From positions 722,304 to 786,303 of the forward strand of contig NZ_CM001373.1 of assembly GCF_000236165.1 (NCBI RefSeq): a DNA stretch of 64,000 nt, in the 5' to 3' direction. Both the position numbers and the translations under genes were made by a program. Origin of the DNA: Fluoribacter dumoffii NY 23. GTDB lineage: Bacteria; Pseudomonadota; Gammaproteobacteria; Legionellales; Legionellaceae. The notes under the pieces were generated by a model. The model was given only the letters and a program-made list of their open reading frames with translations. It was not told the origin of the DNA and did no database searches. Positions 1 to 8,901 of the stretch are shown here, piece by piece (within the stretch, counting starts at the first letter, position 1; each line of letters starts with the position of its first letter).

Positions 1-501
1 GAAGTTGAAGATCATATGGCTAATTTAGTTGTTGCCCAATTGTTGTTTCTTGAGTCTGAAAACCCTGAAAAAGATATTTCTCTCTACATTAATTCTCCTG
101 GAGGAGTTGTAACTGCCGGCTTGGCTATTTACGATACCATCCAGTTTATAAAACCTGATGTAAGTACTTTGTGTATAGGGCAAGCAGCAAGTGCTGCTGC
201 TTTATTGCTTTGTGCGGGAGCTGAAGGTAAAAGATTTTGTTTGCCAAACTCGCGTGTAATGATTCACCAGCCATTAGGTGGTTATCGAGGTCAAGCTACT
301 GACATTGAGATTCATGCTCGTGAGACTTTAGCCGTAAGAGAACGCTTAAATACAATTATGGCAAAGCATACTAAAAAGACCCCTGATCAAATTATGCGTG
401 ATACTGAACGTGATAATTTTATGAGTGCCACTCAAGCTGTTGAGTACGGCTTGGTTGATAGGGTGCTTTACGATCGAGAGTCTGTGAATAAAGCAGAGTA
501 A
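1..501 (+). CDS. clpP: ATP-dependent Clp protease proteolytic subunit ClpP (5' partial)
   Basis: Serine peptidase that forms the proteolytic barrel of ClpXP/ClpAP in the cytoplasm. The frame is open from base 1 (E-V-E-D-H-M...), so the N-terminus lies left of the window and the ATG at 16 is internal. The family signatures are visible: the INSPGG loop, the nucleophile serine in GQAAS, the catalytic histidine in MIHQPLGG, and the TERDNF segment near the third catalytic residue. The residues after the catalytic Ser are Ala-Ala, where E. coli ClpP has Met-Gly. clpX follows on the same strand, the usual order. Identity is certain; only the N-terminus is missing. Confidence 0.98.
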   Translation, partial: EVEDHMANLVVAQLLFLESENPEKDISLYINSPGGVVTAGLAIYDTIQFIKPDVSTLCIGQAASAAALLLCAGAEGKRFCLPNSRVMIHQPLGGYRGQATDIEIHARETLAVRERLNTIMAKHTKKTPDQIMRDTERDNFMSATQAVEYGLVDRVLYDRESVNKAE

Positions 502-544
502 ATAATACTTTAAATCCAAAAAACTGAACTATAATGTATTCTAA

Positions 545-611
545 CCTGGGAGATGCGAAGCCGAACCCGGGTTTGAAGTTCAGATCGGGGTTCTGCTTCG
601 CTGCACCCAGG
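545..611. repeat. Three-step palindromic intergenic element (REP-like)
   Basis: Three nested inverted segments fold into one long interrupted stem: CCTGGG (545-550) with CCCAGG (606-611), GCGAAGC (555-561) with GCTTCGC (595-601), and GAACCC (563-568) with GGGTTC (588-593). It lies between clpP and clpX. GC-rich palindromes of similar base content recur at 4687, 15527 and 24283, which suggests a dispersed palindromic family. Function is unknown; it could stabilise the clpP transcript end. Confidence 0.7.
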
Positions 612-613
612 CT

Positions 614-638
614 AGGACGCAATTAGGGGGTCCTTTTA
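614..638 (+). terminator. Weak terminator after clpP
   Basis: AGGAC (614-618) pairs with GTCCT (630-634) and a TTTTAT tract follows. The stem is only 5 bp, so partial read-through into clpX is likely. Confidence 0.4.
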
Positions 639-781
639 TATTGAGCACTGTTACTTCCGTATTTCATTTGTTTTTAAACAAAGAGTTACGTGAAAAACAG
701 TGGCATATCTTTTTCTGATTGACTAATATTTTACATATATTATCTATTTTTTTGATAATCGTTGTAAGAAGGGGTTTGGTT

Positions 782-2056
782 ATGAGTAAATCCGGTAACG
801 GAAGTGGCGATAAAGTTTTGTATTGTTCTTTTTGCGGAAAGAGCCAACATGAAGTTAAAAAATTGATTGCTGGTCCTTCTGTATTTGTCTGTGATGAGTG
901 TGTTGAACTGTGTAACGACATTATTCGCGAAGAAACACATGAATCTCATGAAGAGGCAGAAGTACGCTTGCCCTCACCCAAAGAAATATCAACCTTTCTG
1001 GATGAGTATGTTATTGGGCAATCCCATGCAAAAAAAGTCTTATCCGTGGCTGTTTATAATCACTACAAGCGATTACAACATAAAAGTGAAGATGGGGTGG
1101 AGCTTGGAAAAAGTAATATTTTATTAATTGGTCCAACTGGAAGTGGAAAAACTCTTTTAGCCCAAACCCTAGCTCGAATCCTTAATGTTCCATTTGCTAT
1201 GGCTGATGCAACAACACTTACTGAAGCGGGATATGTGGGCGAAGACGTCGAAAACATCATTCAAAAATTGTTACAGAAATGTGACTACGATGTTGACAAG
1301 GCGCAACATGGTATCGTCTATATTGATGAAATCGATAAGATCTCACGTAAATCCGATAATCCTTCCATTACACGCGATGTTTCTGGTGAGGGAGTACAAC
1401 AAGCACTTTTAAAACTTATTGAAGGGACAATTGCCTCTGTTCCACCTCAAGGCGGCCGCAAACACCCTCAACAAGAATTTTTACAAGTCGACACTTCAAA
1501 TATTTTATTTATTTGTGGTGGAGCTTTTGCAGGATTGGAAAAAGTAATAAGAGAGCGAAGTGACAAGTCAGGCATTGGGTTCTCGGCTCAATTAAAAAAT
1601 AAAAAAGAAAACAGTGATGAGATTTCGAAAGTATTAAATCAATTGGAGTCAGATGATCTGATTAAATATGGGTTAATACCCGAATTTGTGGGTCGATTGC
1701 CTGTAGTTGCTACTTTGCAGGAACTCGATGAATCAGCCCTTATTGATATTTTAACCAATCCCAAAAATGCTTTAACCAAGCAATTCCAATCTCTTTTTAA
1801 AATGGAAGGGGTGGAGCTTGAGTTTAGAGAGGATGCATTAGTGGCCATTGCCAAAAAAGCTCTGGAACGAAAAATGGGAGCACGTGGTTTGCGTGCTATA
1901 CTTGAAAATATTCTTTTAGACACCATGTATGAATTACCTTCTCTTGAAGGAGTAATTAAGGTAGTGGTTGATGAGAGTGCTGTAAACAGCTCATCCAAAC
2001 CCATCCTTATTTATGAACAAGATGGGATGAAGAGTGCAGCAGGTGGGCAAGAGTAG
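782..2056 (+). CDS. clpX: ATP-dependent Clp protease ATP-binding subunit ClpX
   Basis: AAA+ unfoldase that recognises tagged substrates and feeds them into ClpP. The start is set at the ATG at 782 ([11 protein letters not shown]), preceded by an AAGGGG-type ribosome site; an in-frame TTG at 719 is rejected. The N-terminal C4 zinc finger is visible (Cys pairs in CSFCGK and [10 protein letters not shown]), followed by Walker A GPTGSGKT, Walker [11 protein letters not shown], and sensor/arginine motifs with GARGLR near the C-terminus. Length 424 aa is normal. It lies between clpP and lon, the standard gammaproteobacterial arrangement. Confidence 0.98.
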   Translation: MSKSGNGSGDKVLYCSFCGKSQHEVKKLIAGPSVFVCDECVELCNDIIREETHESHEEAEVRLPSPKEISTFLDEYVIGQSHAKKVLSVAVYNHYKRLQHKSEDGVELGKSNILLIGPTGSGKTLLAQTLARILNVPFAMADATTLTEAGYVGEDVENIIQKLLQKCDYDVDKAQHGIVYIDEIDKISRKSDNPSITRDVSGEGVQQALLKLIEGTIASVPPQGGRKHPQQEFLQVDTSNILFICGGAFAGLEKVIRERSDKSGIGFSAQLKNKKENSDEISKVLNQLESDDLIKYGLIPEFVGRLPVVATLQELDESALIDILTNPKNALTKQFQSLFKMEGVELEFREDALVAIAKKALERKMGARGLRAILENILLDTMYELPSLEGVIKVVVDESAVNSSSKPILIYEQDGMKSAAGGQE

Positions 2057-2096
2057 AAATTCTACTCCAAACTCTCCTGCAGTTAATGTGGGAGAG
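2051..2096 (+). terminator. Double inverted repeat at the clpX 3' end
   Basis: An 8-bp perfect palindrome with one central base (2051-2067, GAGTAGAA/TTCTACTC) overlaps the clpX stop codon. It is followed by CTCTCC (2072-2077) pairing with GGAGAG (2091-2096). There is no strong T tract, so this may be an mRNA 3'-end structure rather than a classical terminator. Confidence 0.45.
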
Positions 2097-2113
2097 ATTC
2101 TTTAGGCAACTTC

Positions 2114-2141
2114 TTAATTATAACGCCTTGATTTCTTGCAA
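2114..2141. repeat. Short dispersed repeat, copy 1
   Basis: This 28-nt stretch (core AACGCCTTGA then TCTTGCAA) closely matches 52762-52790, with only a few differences. Both copies lie just downstream of a gene, here clpX. Origin unknown. Confidence 0.45.
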
Positions 2142-2221
2142 TAACTCTCCCTTCCTTTTAAATTATTATTAGTAGTCCCGTGAATATTTAATAAAGTTTT
2201 TCGTTTGAATAAGGGTTCATT

Positions 2222-4663
2222 ATGTCCACTGAAATTATAGAGACTTCGAATGAGACAGAGAAACTGTCGAAAATACCTGTGTTACCATTAAGAGACGTAG
2301 TGGTCTACCCTCATATGGTTATTCCTCTGTTTGTCGGGCGAGGAAAATCAATTAAAGCCCTGGAAGCGGCAATGGTTGATAGTAAGCAAATCTTTTTAGT
2401 GGCACAGAAAAAATCGTCAAATGACGATCCAACTGCCGCTGATATCTTTCAAGTGGGGACATTATCCAGTGTCCTGCAGTTACTAAAACTACCCGATGGG
2501 ACCGTTAAGGTTTTAGTTGAAGGGGAGCAACGAGCCAGAGCAAAAGAATACCACCAGACTCAAGGATATTTAGAAGCTGATCTTGAGGTATTGCAAGATG
2601 CAAACGCAGCCGTGCAAGAACCTGATATCGGTATTTTAATGCGCTCCTTAATGTCGCAGTTTGAACAATATATAAAATTGAACAAAAAAATTCCACCTGA
2701 GGTTTTATCGCCTCTTGCCGGAATAGAAGAACCAGGACGTTTAGCTGATACGATAGCAGCTCATTTAACTTTGAAAGTTGATGACAAGCAAGAGTTACTG
2801 GAAACCTTGGATGTAGGTACACGCCTTGAACGTTTAATGTCGGCCATTGAAAATGAAATTGACTTGTTACACGTTGAGAAACGCGTAAGGGGTCGAGTGA
2901 AACGTCAAATGGAGAAAAGCCAGCGCGAGTATTATCTCAATGAGCAAATGAAAGCAATTCAGAAAGAATTGGGCGAATTGGGTGAAGAAGGAAATGAAAT
3001 TGAACAATTGGAAAATTCCATTAACAAAGCTGGGATGCCCAAGGAAGCCAAGGAAAAATCGCTAGCTGAACTTCATAAATTGAAAATGATGTCACCCATG
3101 TCTGCAGAAGCAACAGTTATTCGTAATTATCTTGACTGGATGCTTGCAGTCCCTTGGAAAAAAAGAAATAAAATTCAATTTGATTTACTCAAGGCAGAAA
3201 AGTTATTGGATAAAGAACATTATGGTCTTGAGCAAGTTAAAGAACGTATTATCGAATATCTGGCTGTTCAGCAACGTGTAAAAAGATTAAAAGGCCCAAT
3301 ACTTTGTCTCGTTGGACCTCCTGGAGTAGGTAAAACTTCATTAGGGCAATCCATTGCCAATGCAACAGGCCGTACTTTTATCCGTATTGCTCTGGGTGGT
3401 GTACGTGATGAAGCGGAAATTCGGGGCCACAGAAGAACCTATATTGGCTCCATGCCTGGAAAAATTATTCAGAAACTATGTAAGGCAGGAGTAAAAAATC
3501 CCCTTATCATGTTGGATGAGGTGGATAAAATGGCAATGGATTTCCGTGGTGATCCAGCGGCTGCATTACTTGAAGTCCTCGATCCGGAACAAAACCATAC
3601 TTTTAACGATCATTATCTAGAAGTAGATTATGATCTGAGTGATGTTATGTTTATAGCCACAGCAAATTCGCTTGAAATTCCAGCTCCACTTTTAGATAGG
3701 ATGGAAATAATTCGTCTTGCCGGATACACAGAAGATGAAAAGGTGAGTATTGCTGAAAAATATCTGGTTCCAAAACAAGTCATCTTGAATGGTCTGACCA
3801 ATCAGGAAATTCATATTAGTGAAGGAGCAATCCGCGAGGTAATTCGTCATTATACTCGCGAGGCAGGTGTTCGCAGTCTGGAGCGCGATATTGCTAGTAT
3901 TTGCAGAAAAGTAGTCAAAGAAATCCTTTCTAGTAAGAAAATCAAAAAAATGACGGTCACTACAAGCAATATCGAAAAATATTTGGGCGTGAAAAAGTTC
4001 CGATATGGCCTTGCTGAAGAATTTGATCAAGTGGGACAGGTTACAGGTTTGGCCTGGACAAGCGTAGGCGGGGAGTTGCTAACTATCGAAGCATCCATGA
4101 TGCCAGGTAAGGGCAAGGTAACGCATACGGGTCAATTGGGCGAGGTAATGCAGGAATCTATACATGCCGCCATGACTGTTGTACGCAGCCGAGCCAAAAA
4201 TTTTGGTTTACCTGATGACTTTTATGATAAGAACGATTTCCATGTCCATGTTCCTGAAGGAGCGACGCCCAAGGATGGTCCTAGCGCGGGGATTGGTATG
4301 TGTACTGTGTTGGTTTCTGTCGTTACCCATATCCCGGTTAAAGCAGATGTAGCAATGACAGGGGAAATAACCTTAAGAGGACAGGTTTTGCCCATTGGAG
4401 GTCTGAAAGAGAAATTACTGGCGGCACACCGTGGCGGAATCAAGCATGTCATAATACCTGAGGAAAATGTAAAAGACCTGGAAGAGATTCCCGATAATGT
4501 GTTGCGCAAGCTAACAATACATCCAGTTAAGAGCATAGAACAGGTGCTGGAACTCGCTTTACAACGCAGTCCTTGGATAAATCAGCCAACAAATGTACAG
4601 TCTGAGGCTTTAGTGGGAAGAAAATCAAAAAAAATTAAAAATAATGATTTACATACCCATTAA
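2222..4663 (+). CDS. lon: ATP-dependent protease Lon
   Basis: Homo-oligomeric cytoplasmic AAA+ serine protease that degrades misfolded and regulatory proteins. Domains in order: N-terminal substrate-binding LON domain (about residues 15-210), central helical region, AAA+ module with Walker A GPPGVGKTS, then the peptidase domain. The catalytic dyad is Ser688 (in KDGPSAG) and Lys731 (in GGLKEKLL), spaced as in E. coli (43 residues). Length 813 aa is typical of the bacterial LonA type. It sits between clpX and hupB. I saw no convincing heat-shock promoter in the 165 bases upstream. Confidence 0.98.
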   Translation: MSTEIIETSNETEKLSKIPVLPLRDVVVYPHMVIPLFVGRGKSIKALEAAMVDSKQIFLVAQKKSSNDDPTAADIFQVGTLSSVLQLLKLPDGTVKVLVEGEQRARAKEYHQTQGYLEADLEVLQDANAAVQEPDIGILMRSLMSQFEQYIKLNKKIPPEVLSPLAGIEEPGRLADTIAAHLTLKVDDKQELLETLDVGTRLERLMSAIENEIDLLHVEKRVRGRVKRQMEKSQREYYLNEQMKAIQKELGELGEEGNEIEQLENSINKAGMPKEAKEKSLAELHKLKMMSPMSAEATVIRNYLDWMLAVPWKKRNKIQFDLLKAEKLLDKEHYGLEQVKERIIEYLAVQQRVKRLKGPILCLVGPPGVGKTSLGQSIANATGRTFIRIALGGVRDEAEIRGHRRTYIGSMPGKIIQKLCKAGVKNPLIMLDEVDKMAMDFRGDPAAALLEVLDPEQNHTFNDHYLEVDYDLSDVMFIATANSLEIPAPLLDRMEIIRLAGYTEDEKVSIAEKYLVPKQVILNGLTNQEIHISEGAIREVIRHYTREAGVRSLERDIASICRKVVKEILSSKKIKKMTVTTSNIEKYLGVKKFRYGLAEEFDQVGQVTGLAWTSVGGELLTIEASMMPGKGKVTHTGQLGEVMQESIHAAMTVVRSRAKNFGLPDDFYDKNDFHVHVPEGATPKDGPSAGIGMCTVLVSVVTHIPVKADVAMTGEITLRGQVLPIGGLKEKLLAAHRGGIKHVIIPEENVKDLEEIPDNVLRKLTIHPVKSIEQVLELALQRSPWINQPTNVQSEALVGRKSKKIKNNDLHTH

Positions 4664-4686
4664 TTAGATGTATATTTCGTTTCGTA

Positions 4687-4703
4687 GCCCGCCACTAGCG
4701 GGC
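4687..4703. repeat. GC-rich hairpin downstream of lon
   Basis: GCCCGC (4687-4692) and GCGGGC (4698-4703) form a perfect 6-bp stem with a CACTA loop and no T tract. It may end the lon transcript in a Rho-assisted way, or belong to the GC-rich palindrome family seen elsewhere in the window. Confidence 0.5.
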
Positions 4704-4793
4704 ACTGCAAGGAAGTAACTACTTGACCGGTTAATTTGATGAGTTTAATTAAATTAACTTGAAGTATGGAAGATTAACTGTATAGGGGAAGCA

Positions 4794-5072
4794 ATGAATA
4801 AGAGCGAATTAGTTGATGCTATAGCAAGTGGTTCGGGTTTAACAAAAGCTGACGCAAGCAGAGTTCTCGAGACCTTTACTAGTACTATTACTGATGCTTT
4901 AAGAAGTGGCGATCAAGTAGTAATACCTGGTTTCGGTTCATTTTCTACAGGCAATCGTTCAGCACGTACTGGTAGAAACCCACAAACTGGCAAAATTATT
5001 CAAATTAAAGCGTCACGAGTAGCCAAGTTTAAAGCGGGTAAAAACCTGAAAGAAGCGGTGCAAGAAGCTTAA
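4794..5072 (+). CDS. hupB: DNA-binding protein HU-beta
   Basis: Small nucleoid-associated protein that bends and compacts DNA, acting as a dimer. At 92 aa it has the complete HU fold: MNKSELVDAIA start, the GFGSFS turn, and the DNA-embracing arm with RTGRNPQTG followed by the FKAGKNLK C-terminus. An AGGGGAAG ribosome site precedes the ATG. Position after lon is standard. Its stop codon is only 7 bases from tRNA-Val, with no terminator between, so the tRNAs probably share its transcript. Confidence 0.97.
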   Translation: MNKSELVDAIASGSGLTKADASRVLETFTSTITDALRSGDQVVIPGFGSFSTGNRSARTGRNPQTGKIIQIKASRVAKFKAGKNLKEAVQEA

Positions 5073-5079
5073 GTTTTCA

Positions 5080-5155
5080 GGGTGCTTAGCTCAGCTGGGA
5101 GAGCATCGCCCTTACAAGGCGAGGGTCGTAGGTTCGATCCCTACAGCACCCACCA
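5080..5155 (+). tRNA. tRNA-Val (anticodon TAC)
   Basis: 76-nt cloverleaf with a GGGTGCT/AGCACCC acceptor stem, D arm GCTC/GAGC, anticodon loop TTACAAG giving TAC, T arm GTAGG-TTCGATC-CCTAC and an encoded CCA end. It starts 7 bases after hupB. Confidence 0.98.
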
Positions 5156-5161
5156 AGAAAT

Positions 5162-5238
5162 GGAGTGGTAGTTCAGTTGGTCAGAATACCGGCCTGTCAC
5201 GCCGGGGGTCGCGGGTTCGAGCCCCGTCCACTCCGCCA
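5162..5238 (+). tRNA. tRNA-Asp (anticodon GTC)
   Basis: 77-nt tRNA with a GGAGTGG/CCACTCC acceptor stem, anticodon loop CTGTCAC giving GTC, T arm GCGGG-TTCGAGC-CCCGT and an encoded CCA end. It lies 6 bases after tRNA-Val and is followed at once by a strong terminator. Confidence 0.98.
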
Positions 5239-5243
5239 AGATT

Positions 5244-5269
5244 AACGCGCCGAAAGGCGCGTTTTTTTT
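5244..5269 (+). terminator. Rho-independent terminator after hupB/tRNA unit
   Basis: AACGCGCC (5244-5251), GAAA tetraloop, GGCGCGTT (5256-5263), with T residues running from 5262 to 5269. It is a textbook intrinsic terminator closing the hupB-tRNA-Val-tRNA-Asp unit. Confidence 0.95.
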
Positions 5270-5431
5270 ATCAGGAAAGTATTGTTTACTTCAAATTCTT
5301 ATTTTCTCCAGATTTTTACTTTTCACATTTAGAGGAATGTCTAGTGAAGATATGAAATAGAAGTTATGTGTTCACTTCATTTTTAATTTTCTGCCTGAAT
5401 TTCGGGTAAAACTATGCTGAAAAAGTGAACT

Positions 5432-5459
5432 TTTGATTTTTTTTAGTCTGGGTTATAAT
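5432..5459 (+). promoter_or_regulatory. Candidate sigma-70 promoter for ppiD
   Basis: A perfect TATAAT (5454-5459) is preceded by a T-rich -35 region around TTTGAT (5432-5437, 16-bp spacer). It lies about 50 bases ahead of the ppiD ATG, giving a short leader. Confidence 0.55.
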
Positions 5460-5510
5460 CGGCCTTCGCTAAATTTAATAAAGCTTTAAATACTATATGG
5501 ATCTCGGGAC

Positions 5511-7388
5511 ATGTTACAAAAGTTAAATGAACGTATACAGGGTGTTGTAGCTTGGTTAGTAGTTATTTTAATCGGTATTACGTTTACACTTTTTGGTGTG
5601 GATTATTATCTACAATCACGTCAAACGACAAATGCCAAGGTGACCGTTAATGGTGAGCCTGTAACAATGCAATCCTTCGAAAATAATTATAGACGTGCTC
5701 GTTCCATGCAAGACATTGAGCAAATGACTGCCGCTGATGAAAAGAAATTGCAAAATCAGGTCTTAGATCAAATGGTTACTAATGCAGTTTTAGTTCAAGC
5801 TGCACTTAAAAATGGTTTCGACGTCAGCTCAAACCAAGCCAATGCCGCCATTTTAAACATTCCTCAATTTCAGGAAGACGGACATTTCTCAGCTCAAAAA
5901 TACCAGCAAGCACTAAACGCAGCTTTATTTACCCAATCAAGTTTTCAAAATGAAGTAAAGCAGGGAATGCTTTTAAATCAACAACGATTTGCTTTTATGG
6001 GTAGTTCGTTTGCTTTACCTGATGAAATAGATCGTTTTGTTAGTTTATATATGCAAAGTAGAGACTATGATTATTTAACTGTTCCTGCTTCTGCTTTTGA
6101 AAAAAATGTCCATATTTCTCCTGCGGAAATTGCCTCTTATTATAAAGAACATAAAAAAGACTTTATGAGTCCGGAAAAAGTCAGTTTGGATTATGTTACT
6201 TTATCCATGCATGACATCAAGAACCAAATTAAGGTTTCTGAAGATGATGCAAAACGCTACTATGAAGATAATCAAAGCAGCTATTTGATACCAGCAAGCT
6301 GGCAAGTAGCTCATATTTTATTTGCTGTTCCAGGGGATGCCAGCCTGGCTGATTTGGAAAAAGCCCAGAAAAAAGCGAATGACGCATATCAACTATTACT
6401 AAAAAAACCTGATCAATTTGACCACCTGGTTGCAACCCTGTCAGACGATAAGCTCTCAGTCGCTGATAAAGGAGTTCTACCATGGATTACTGCAGGCGGG
6501 CAAAATAATTATAATCAAATTTTATCTGGTTTAACTAAACCAGGGCAAATTTCTCCTCCTGAAAAAACGAAACATGGATATGAAATTTTCAAGTTAGTTG
6601 CGTATAAACCTGTTTCCAAAAAATCTTTTTCCGAGGTGGCGTCTGCAATTAAAGAACAACTGATCAATGAAGCAGCGCAAACTAAATATACTCAAGCATT
6701 GGAACAATTATCTGATTTAAGCTATCAGACTCCAGATTCACTTCAACCTGTAGCGGAAGCATTGAATTTAAAAATTGAGCAAACCCAGCCTTTCTCAAGA
6801 TCTGCAGGTATTGATGCTATTACCAAAAACAAACAAATAATTAATACAGCATTTAGTCATGATGTGCTCGATTTAAGAAATAATAGCGAACCGATACAAA
6901 TTGACAATGATTCAGTTGTCGTTATTAGAGTCAATCAGCATTGGGCTGAAAAAGAGCAACCACTGGAAAATGTTGAAGATCAAATTAATAAAATTTTAGT
7001 TAAAAAAACTGCAGAAGCCAAAGCAAAAGAAATTGGCATGAGTTTGTTGAATCCAGTCGAAGATAAGCAACAACAAGAATTAATTCACACTAATAATTTA
7101 AGTTGGAAATCTGTAGTTAAATCTACTCGTGATAATGACAAAGTAGAGACTGATATTAATGATGTAGCGTTTAATTTATTACGTCCTGAAAATCGAAGCG
7201 GCCTTGTACTGCCGAATGGAGATTATGTAGTAGTAAGGTTAAAACAAATTCATGATGGAAAACTCAGTACTTTAGATAGGGAGCAACAAGATAGTTTAAT
7301 TCAACAGATTGAAGCAAGCTATGGCATGATGGATTATGACTTATATGTAAAAAGTTTAATTAATCGAGCACAAATTGAAAGACACTAG
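5511..7388 (+). CDS. ppiD: Periplasmic folding chaperone PpiD (SurA-N / parvulin family)
   Basis: Inner-membrane-anchored periplasmic chaperone associated with the Sec translocon. A short cytoplasmic N-terminus is followed by one membrane anchor (about residues 13-33, WLVVILIGITFTLFGV), then a SurA_N-like helical region, and a parvulin domain at about 260-365 (starting SWQVAHILFAV). The parvulin core is divergent: the usual GG-L-GW loop reads KGVLPWI. This agrees with PpiD acting mainly as a chaperone rather than an isomerase. Length 625 aa matches E. coli PpiD (623). Position after hupB is the conserved one. Confidence 0.93.
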   Translation: MLQKLNERIQGVVAWLVVILIGITFTLFGVDYYLQSRQTTNAKVTVNGEPVTMQSFENNYRRARSMQDIEQMTAADEKKLQNQVLDQMVTNAVLVQAALKNGFDVSSNQANAAILNIPQFQEDGHFSAQKYQQALNAALFTQSSFQNEVKQGMLLNQQRFAFMGSSFALPDEIDRFVSLYMQSRDYDYLTVPASAFEKNVHISPAEIASYYKEHKKDFMSPEKVSLDYVTLSMHDIKNQIKVSEDDAKRYYEDNQSSYLIPASWQVAHILFAVPGDASLADLEKAQKKANDAYQLLLKKPDQFDHLVATLSDDKLSVADKGVLPWITAGGQNNYNQILSGLTKPGQISPPEKTKHGYEIFKLVAYKPVSKKSFSEVASAIKEQLINEAAQTKYTQALEQLSDLSYQTPDSLQPVAEALNLKIEQTQPFSRSAGIDAITKNKQIINTAFSHDVLDLRNNSEPIQIDNDSVVVIRVNQHWAEKEQPLENVEDQINKILVKKTAEAKAKEIGMSLLNPVEDKQQQELIHTNNLSWKSVVKSTRDNDKVETDINDVAFNLLRPENRSGLVLPNGDYVVVRLKQIHDGKLSTLDREQQDSLIQQIEASYGMMDYDLYVKSLINRAQIERH

Positions 7389-7508
7389 GTTTTATAGACA
7401 AACGTGTTAACTTGCGTTCAAGATTTTTGATTTTTATTAAAAATTAATATCCATAGTCAGGAATAGCAGAGTTTGCCTATATAACCTAAATCTATAGGAG
7501 TTATCTCT

Positions 7509-8819
7509 ATGCCTGATTTGAGTACTACATTTACTGACCTTAAGTTAAAAGAATTGTATGGTCATTTATTAAACCATTATAAAGATTGTGTACAGCGCGG
7601 CTTAGGTATTGGTGAAATATACACTGAAATGTCTCTTGCTATGCAGTATACCTTAGATTCTCCCTACAGTATGAGTCCACTGGCTAAATTAAGCCGTGAA
7701 GAAAAAATGAAAGCATATGCTGCTTTTAATGCAATTTTCTACGCTTTCCCTTTATACCGCCAAATGCCAGTCGAGCAACAGCAGAATTTTAAGCCATCAG
7801 TCCCTCAATTTAACCCAAAAGTTGTATATAAAGTAACTAAATATAATTATTACGACACTAACCAAACATTGCTAAATTGGTTGATTCTAGATTCCATGCT
7901 GCATTCCCATCATGATCATTATTATCCCCGTCACACGGGCAGTGGTTGTTGGGGATCCTCTAACCGTCACGGTCATGACTCCTCTTCAAATGAGGATTGT
8001 GTCAAATTAATGGTCGCCTTATTAGTCATTGCTTTAGCTCTTATCGCTGCAGTTTTGGCGTTCATTGCTCTGGCTTATATGCTTAATGAGTTAGCAAACA
8101 CCATTGAGAGGTTTTGCTTCAATGAAGGATGGTTAAAAGGGGCCTTAATGCTTGCTTCCTCCATTGCTTTCGGTGCAGGCTCATCTTATCTAATGATTAA
8201 TTTCGCATCTGCCCCCTTGATTGCCCTTGCTGTAGCAGCAGGTTTAAATCCTGTGGGTGTAGTGATTATGGGGACGGTATTACTTAGTATTATTGGGGCC
8301 GGCATAGGATGTTTTGCAATGGGAATGCTGTATGATTCGGTGAATAAATCAGCTAATCCGGAGCCGTTAGATCAAACTGATCCCGAACGTTTCAGATTAA
8401 CCGCAGCTGAAGAAGATGCATTGAAAAAGAAAGGAATAGACCCCATAGCAGTGAAATGTGCTATGGTTGCCTTACGGGGTGAAATGGCAACAGTATTAGG
8501 AAGTGAAAAACCAATTCCTTCGTTTTTCAGTCGATATTTTAATAAAGACAACGAGAAAATTCAGAAGTTACTCACTACATTAAGACAACTGCGTAAAGGC
8601 GAAGTGGATACTATTGACGCGGGGGGCCTCCATTTTGATTGCCGAGTTCCTACCATGGTATATATGCCCGTTTTTTATCAACCTTCTTATCAAGTACCGT
8701 ACTCACCTCCTTCATACCAAGAGGCTACAGGGATTAATGGAGTAACTCCTAGCGCTCCTCCTGCTTATTTGCAACCAACATATGATTATCCACAATCCAC
8801 ATCGTATAATTTTACCTGA
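7509..8819 (+). CDS. Unknown multi-pass membrane protein with PPxY and PSAP tail motifs
   Basis: No family recognised; 436 aa with an AGGAG site 8 bases before the ATG. Visible parts are a soluble N-terminus (1-130), a His/Ser-rich stretch (about 135-160, including HSHHDHYY), three or more hydrophobic segments between about 158 and 280, a charged region, and a Pro/Tyr-rich tail. The tail contains PPSY (400-403) and PSAP (414-417) overlapping PPAY (417-420). In eukaryotic and viral proteins PPxY binds Nedd4-type WW domains and P(S/T)AP binds TSG101. An effector or host-membrane role is inference only. It stands alone between ppiD and a convergent cytochrome gene. Confidence 0.8.
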   Translation: MPDLSTTFTDLKLKELYGHLLNHYKDCVQRGLGIGEIYTEMSLAMQYTLDSPYSMSPLAKLSREEKMKAYAAFNAIFYAFPLYRQMPVEQQQNFKPSVPQFNPKVVYKVTKYNYYDTNQTLLNWLILDSMLHSHHDHYYPRHTGSGCWGSSNRHGHDSSSNEDCVKLMVALLVIALALIAAVLAFIALAYMLNELANTIERFCFNEGWLKGALMLASSIAFGAGSSYLMINFASAPLIALAVAAGLNPVGVVIMGTVLLSIIGAGIGCFAMGMLYDSVNKSANPEPLDQTDPERFRLTAAEEDALKKKGIDPIAVKCAMVALRGEMATVLGSEKPIPSFFSRYFNKDNEKIQKLLTTLRQLRKGEVDTIDAGGLHFDCRVPTMVYMPVFYQPSYQVPYSPPSYQEATGINGVTPSAPPAYLQPTYDYPQSTSYNFT

Positions 8820-8835
8820 TATACCTAGTTATTTA

Positions 8836-8861
8836 CCGAGTAAAGAGCATTCTTTACTCGG
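8836..8861. terminator. Hairpin between convergent genes
   Basis: CCGAGTAAAGA (8836-8846) pairs perfectly with TCTTTACTCGG (8851-8861) around a GCAT loop. It sits between the convergent 7509 and 8902 genes and could serve both, though the flanking T tracts are weak. Confidence 0.6.
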
Positions 8862-8901
8862 AATCTATTTTATCAATTCTGAATATGAACTATAAAAACG
8901 C

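Noticed and set aside
719..781. In-frame TTG extension of clpX
   Set aside because: No ribosome site; the ATG at 782 has one and gives the conserved N-terminus.
664..949. Minus-strand open frames opposite the clpX start
   Set aside because: They are shadows of clpX with no ribosome site or recognisable product.
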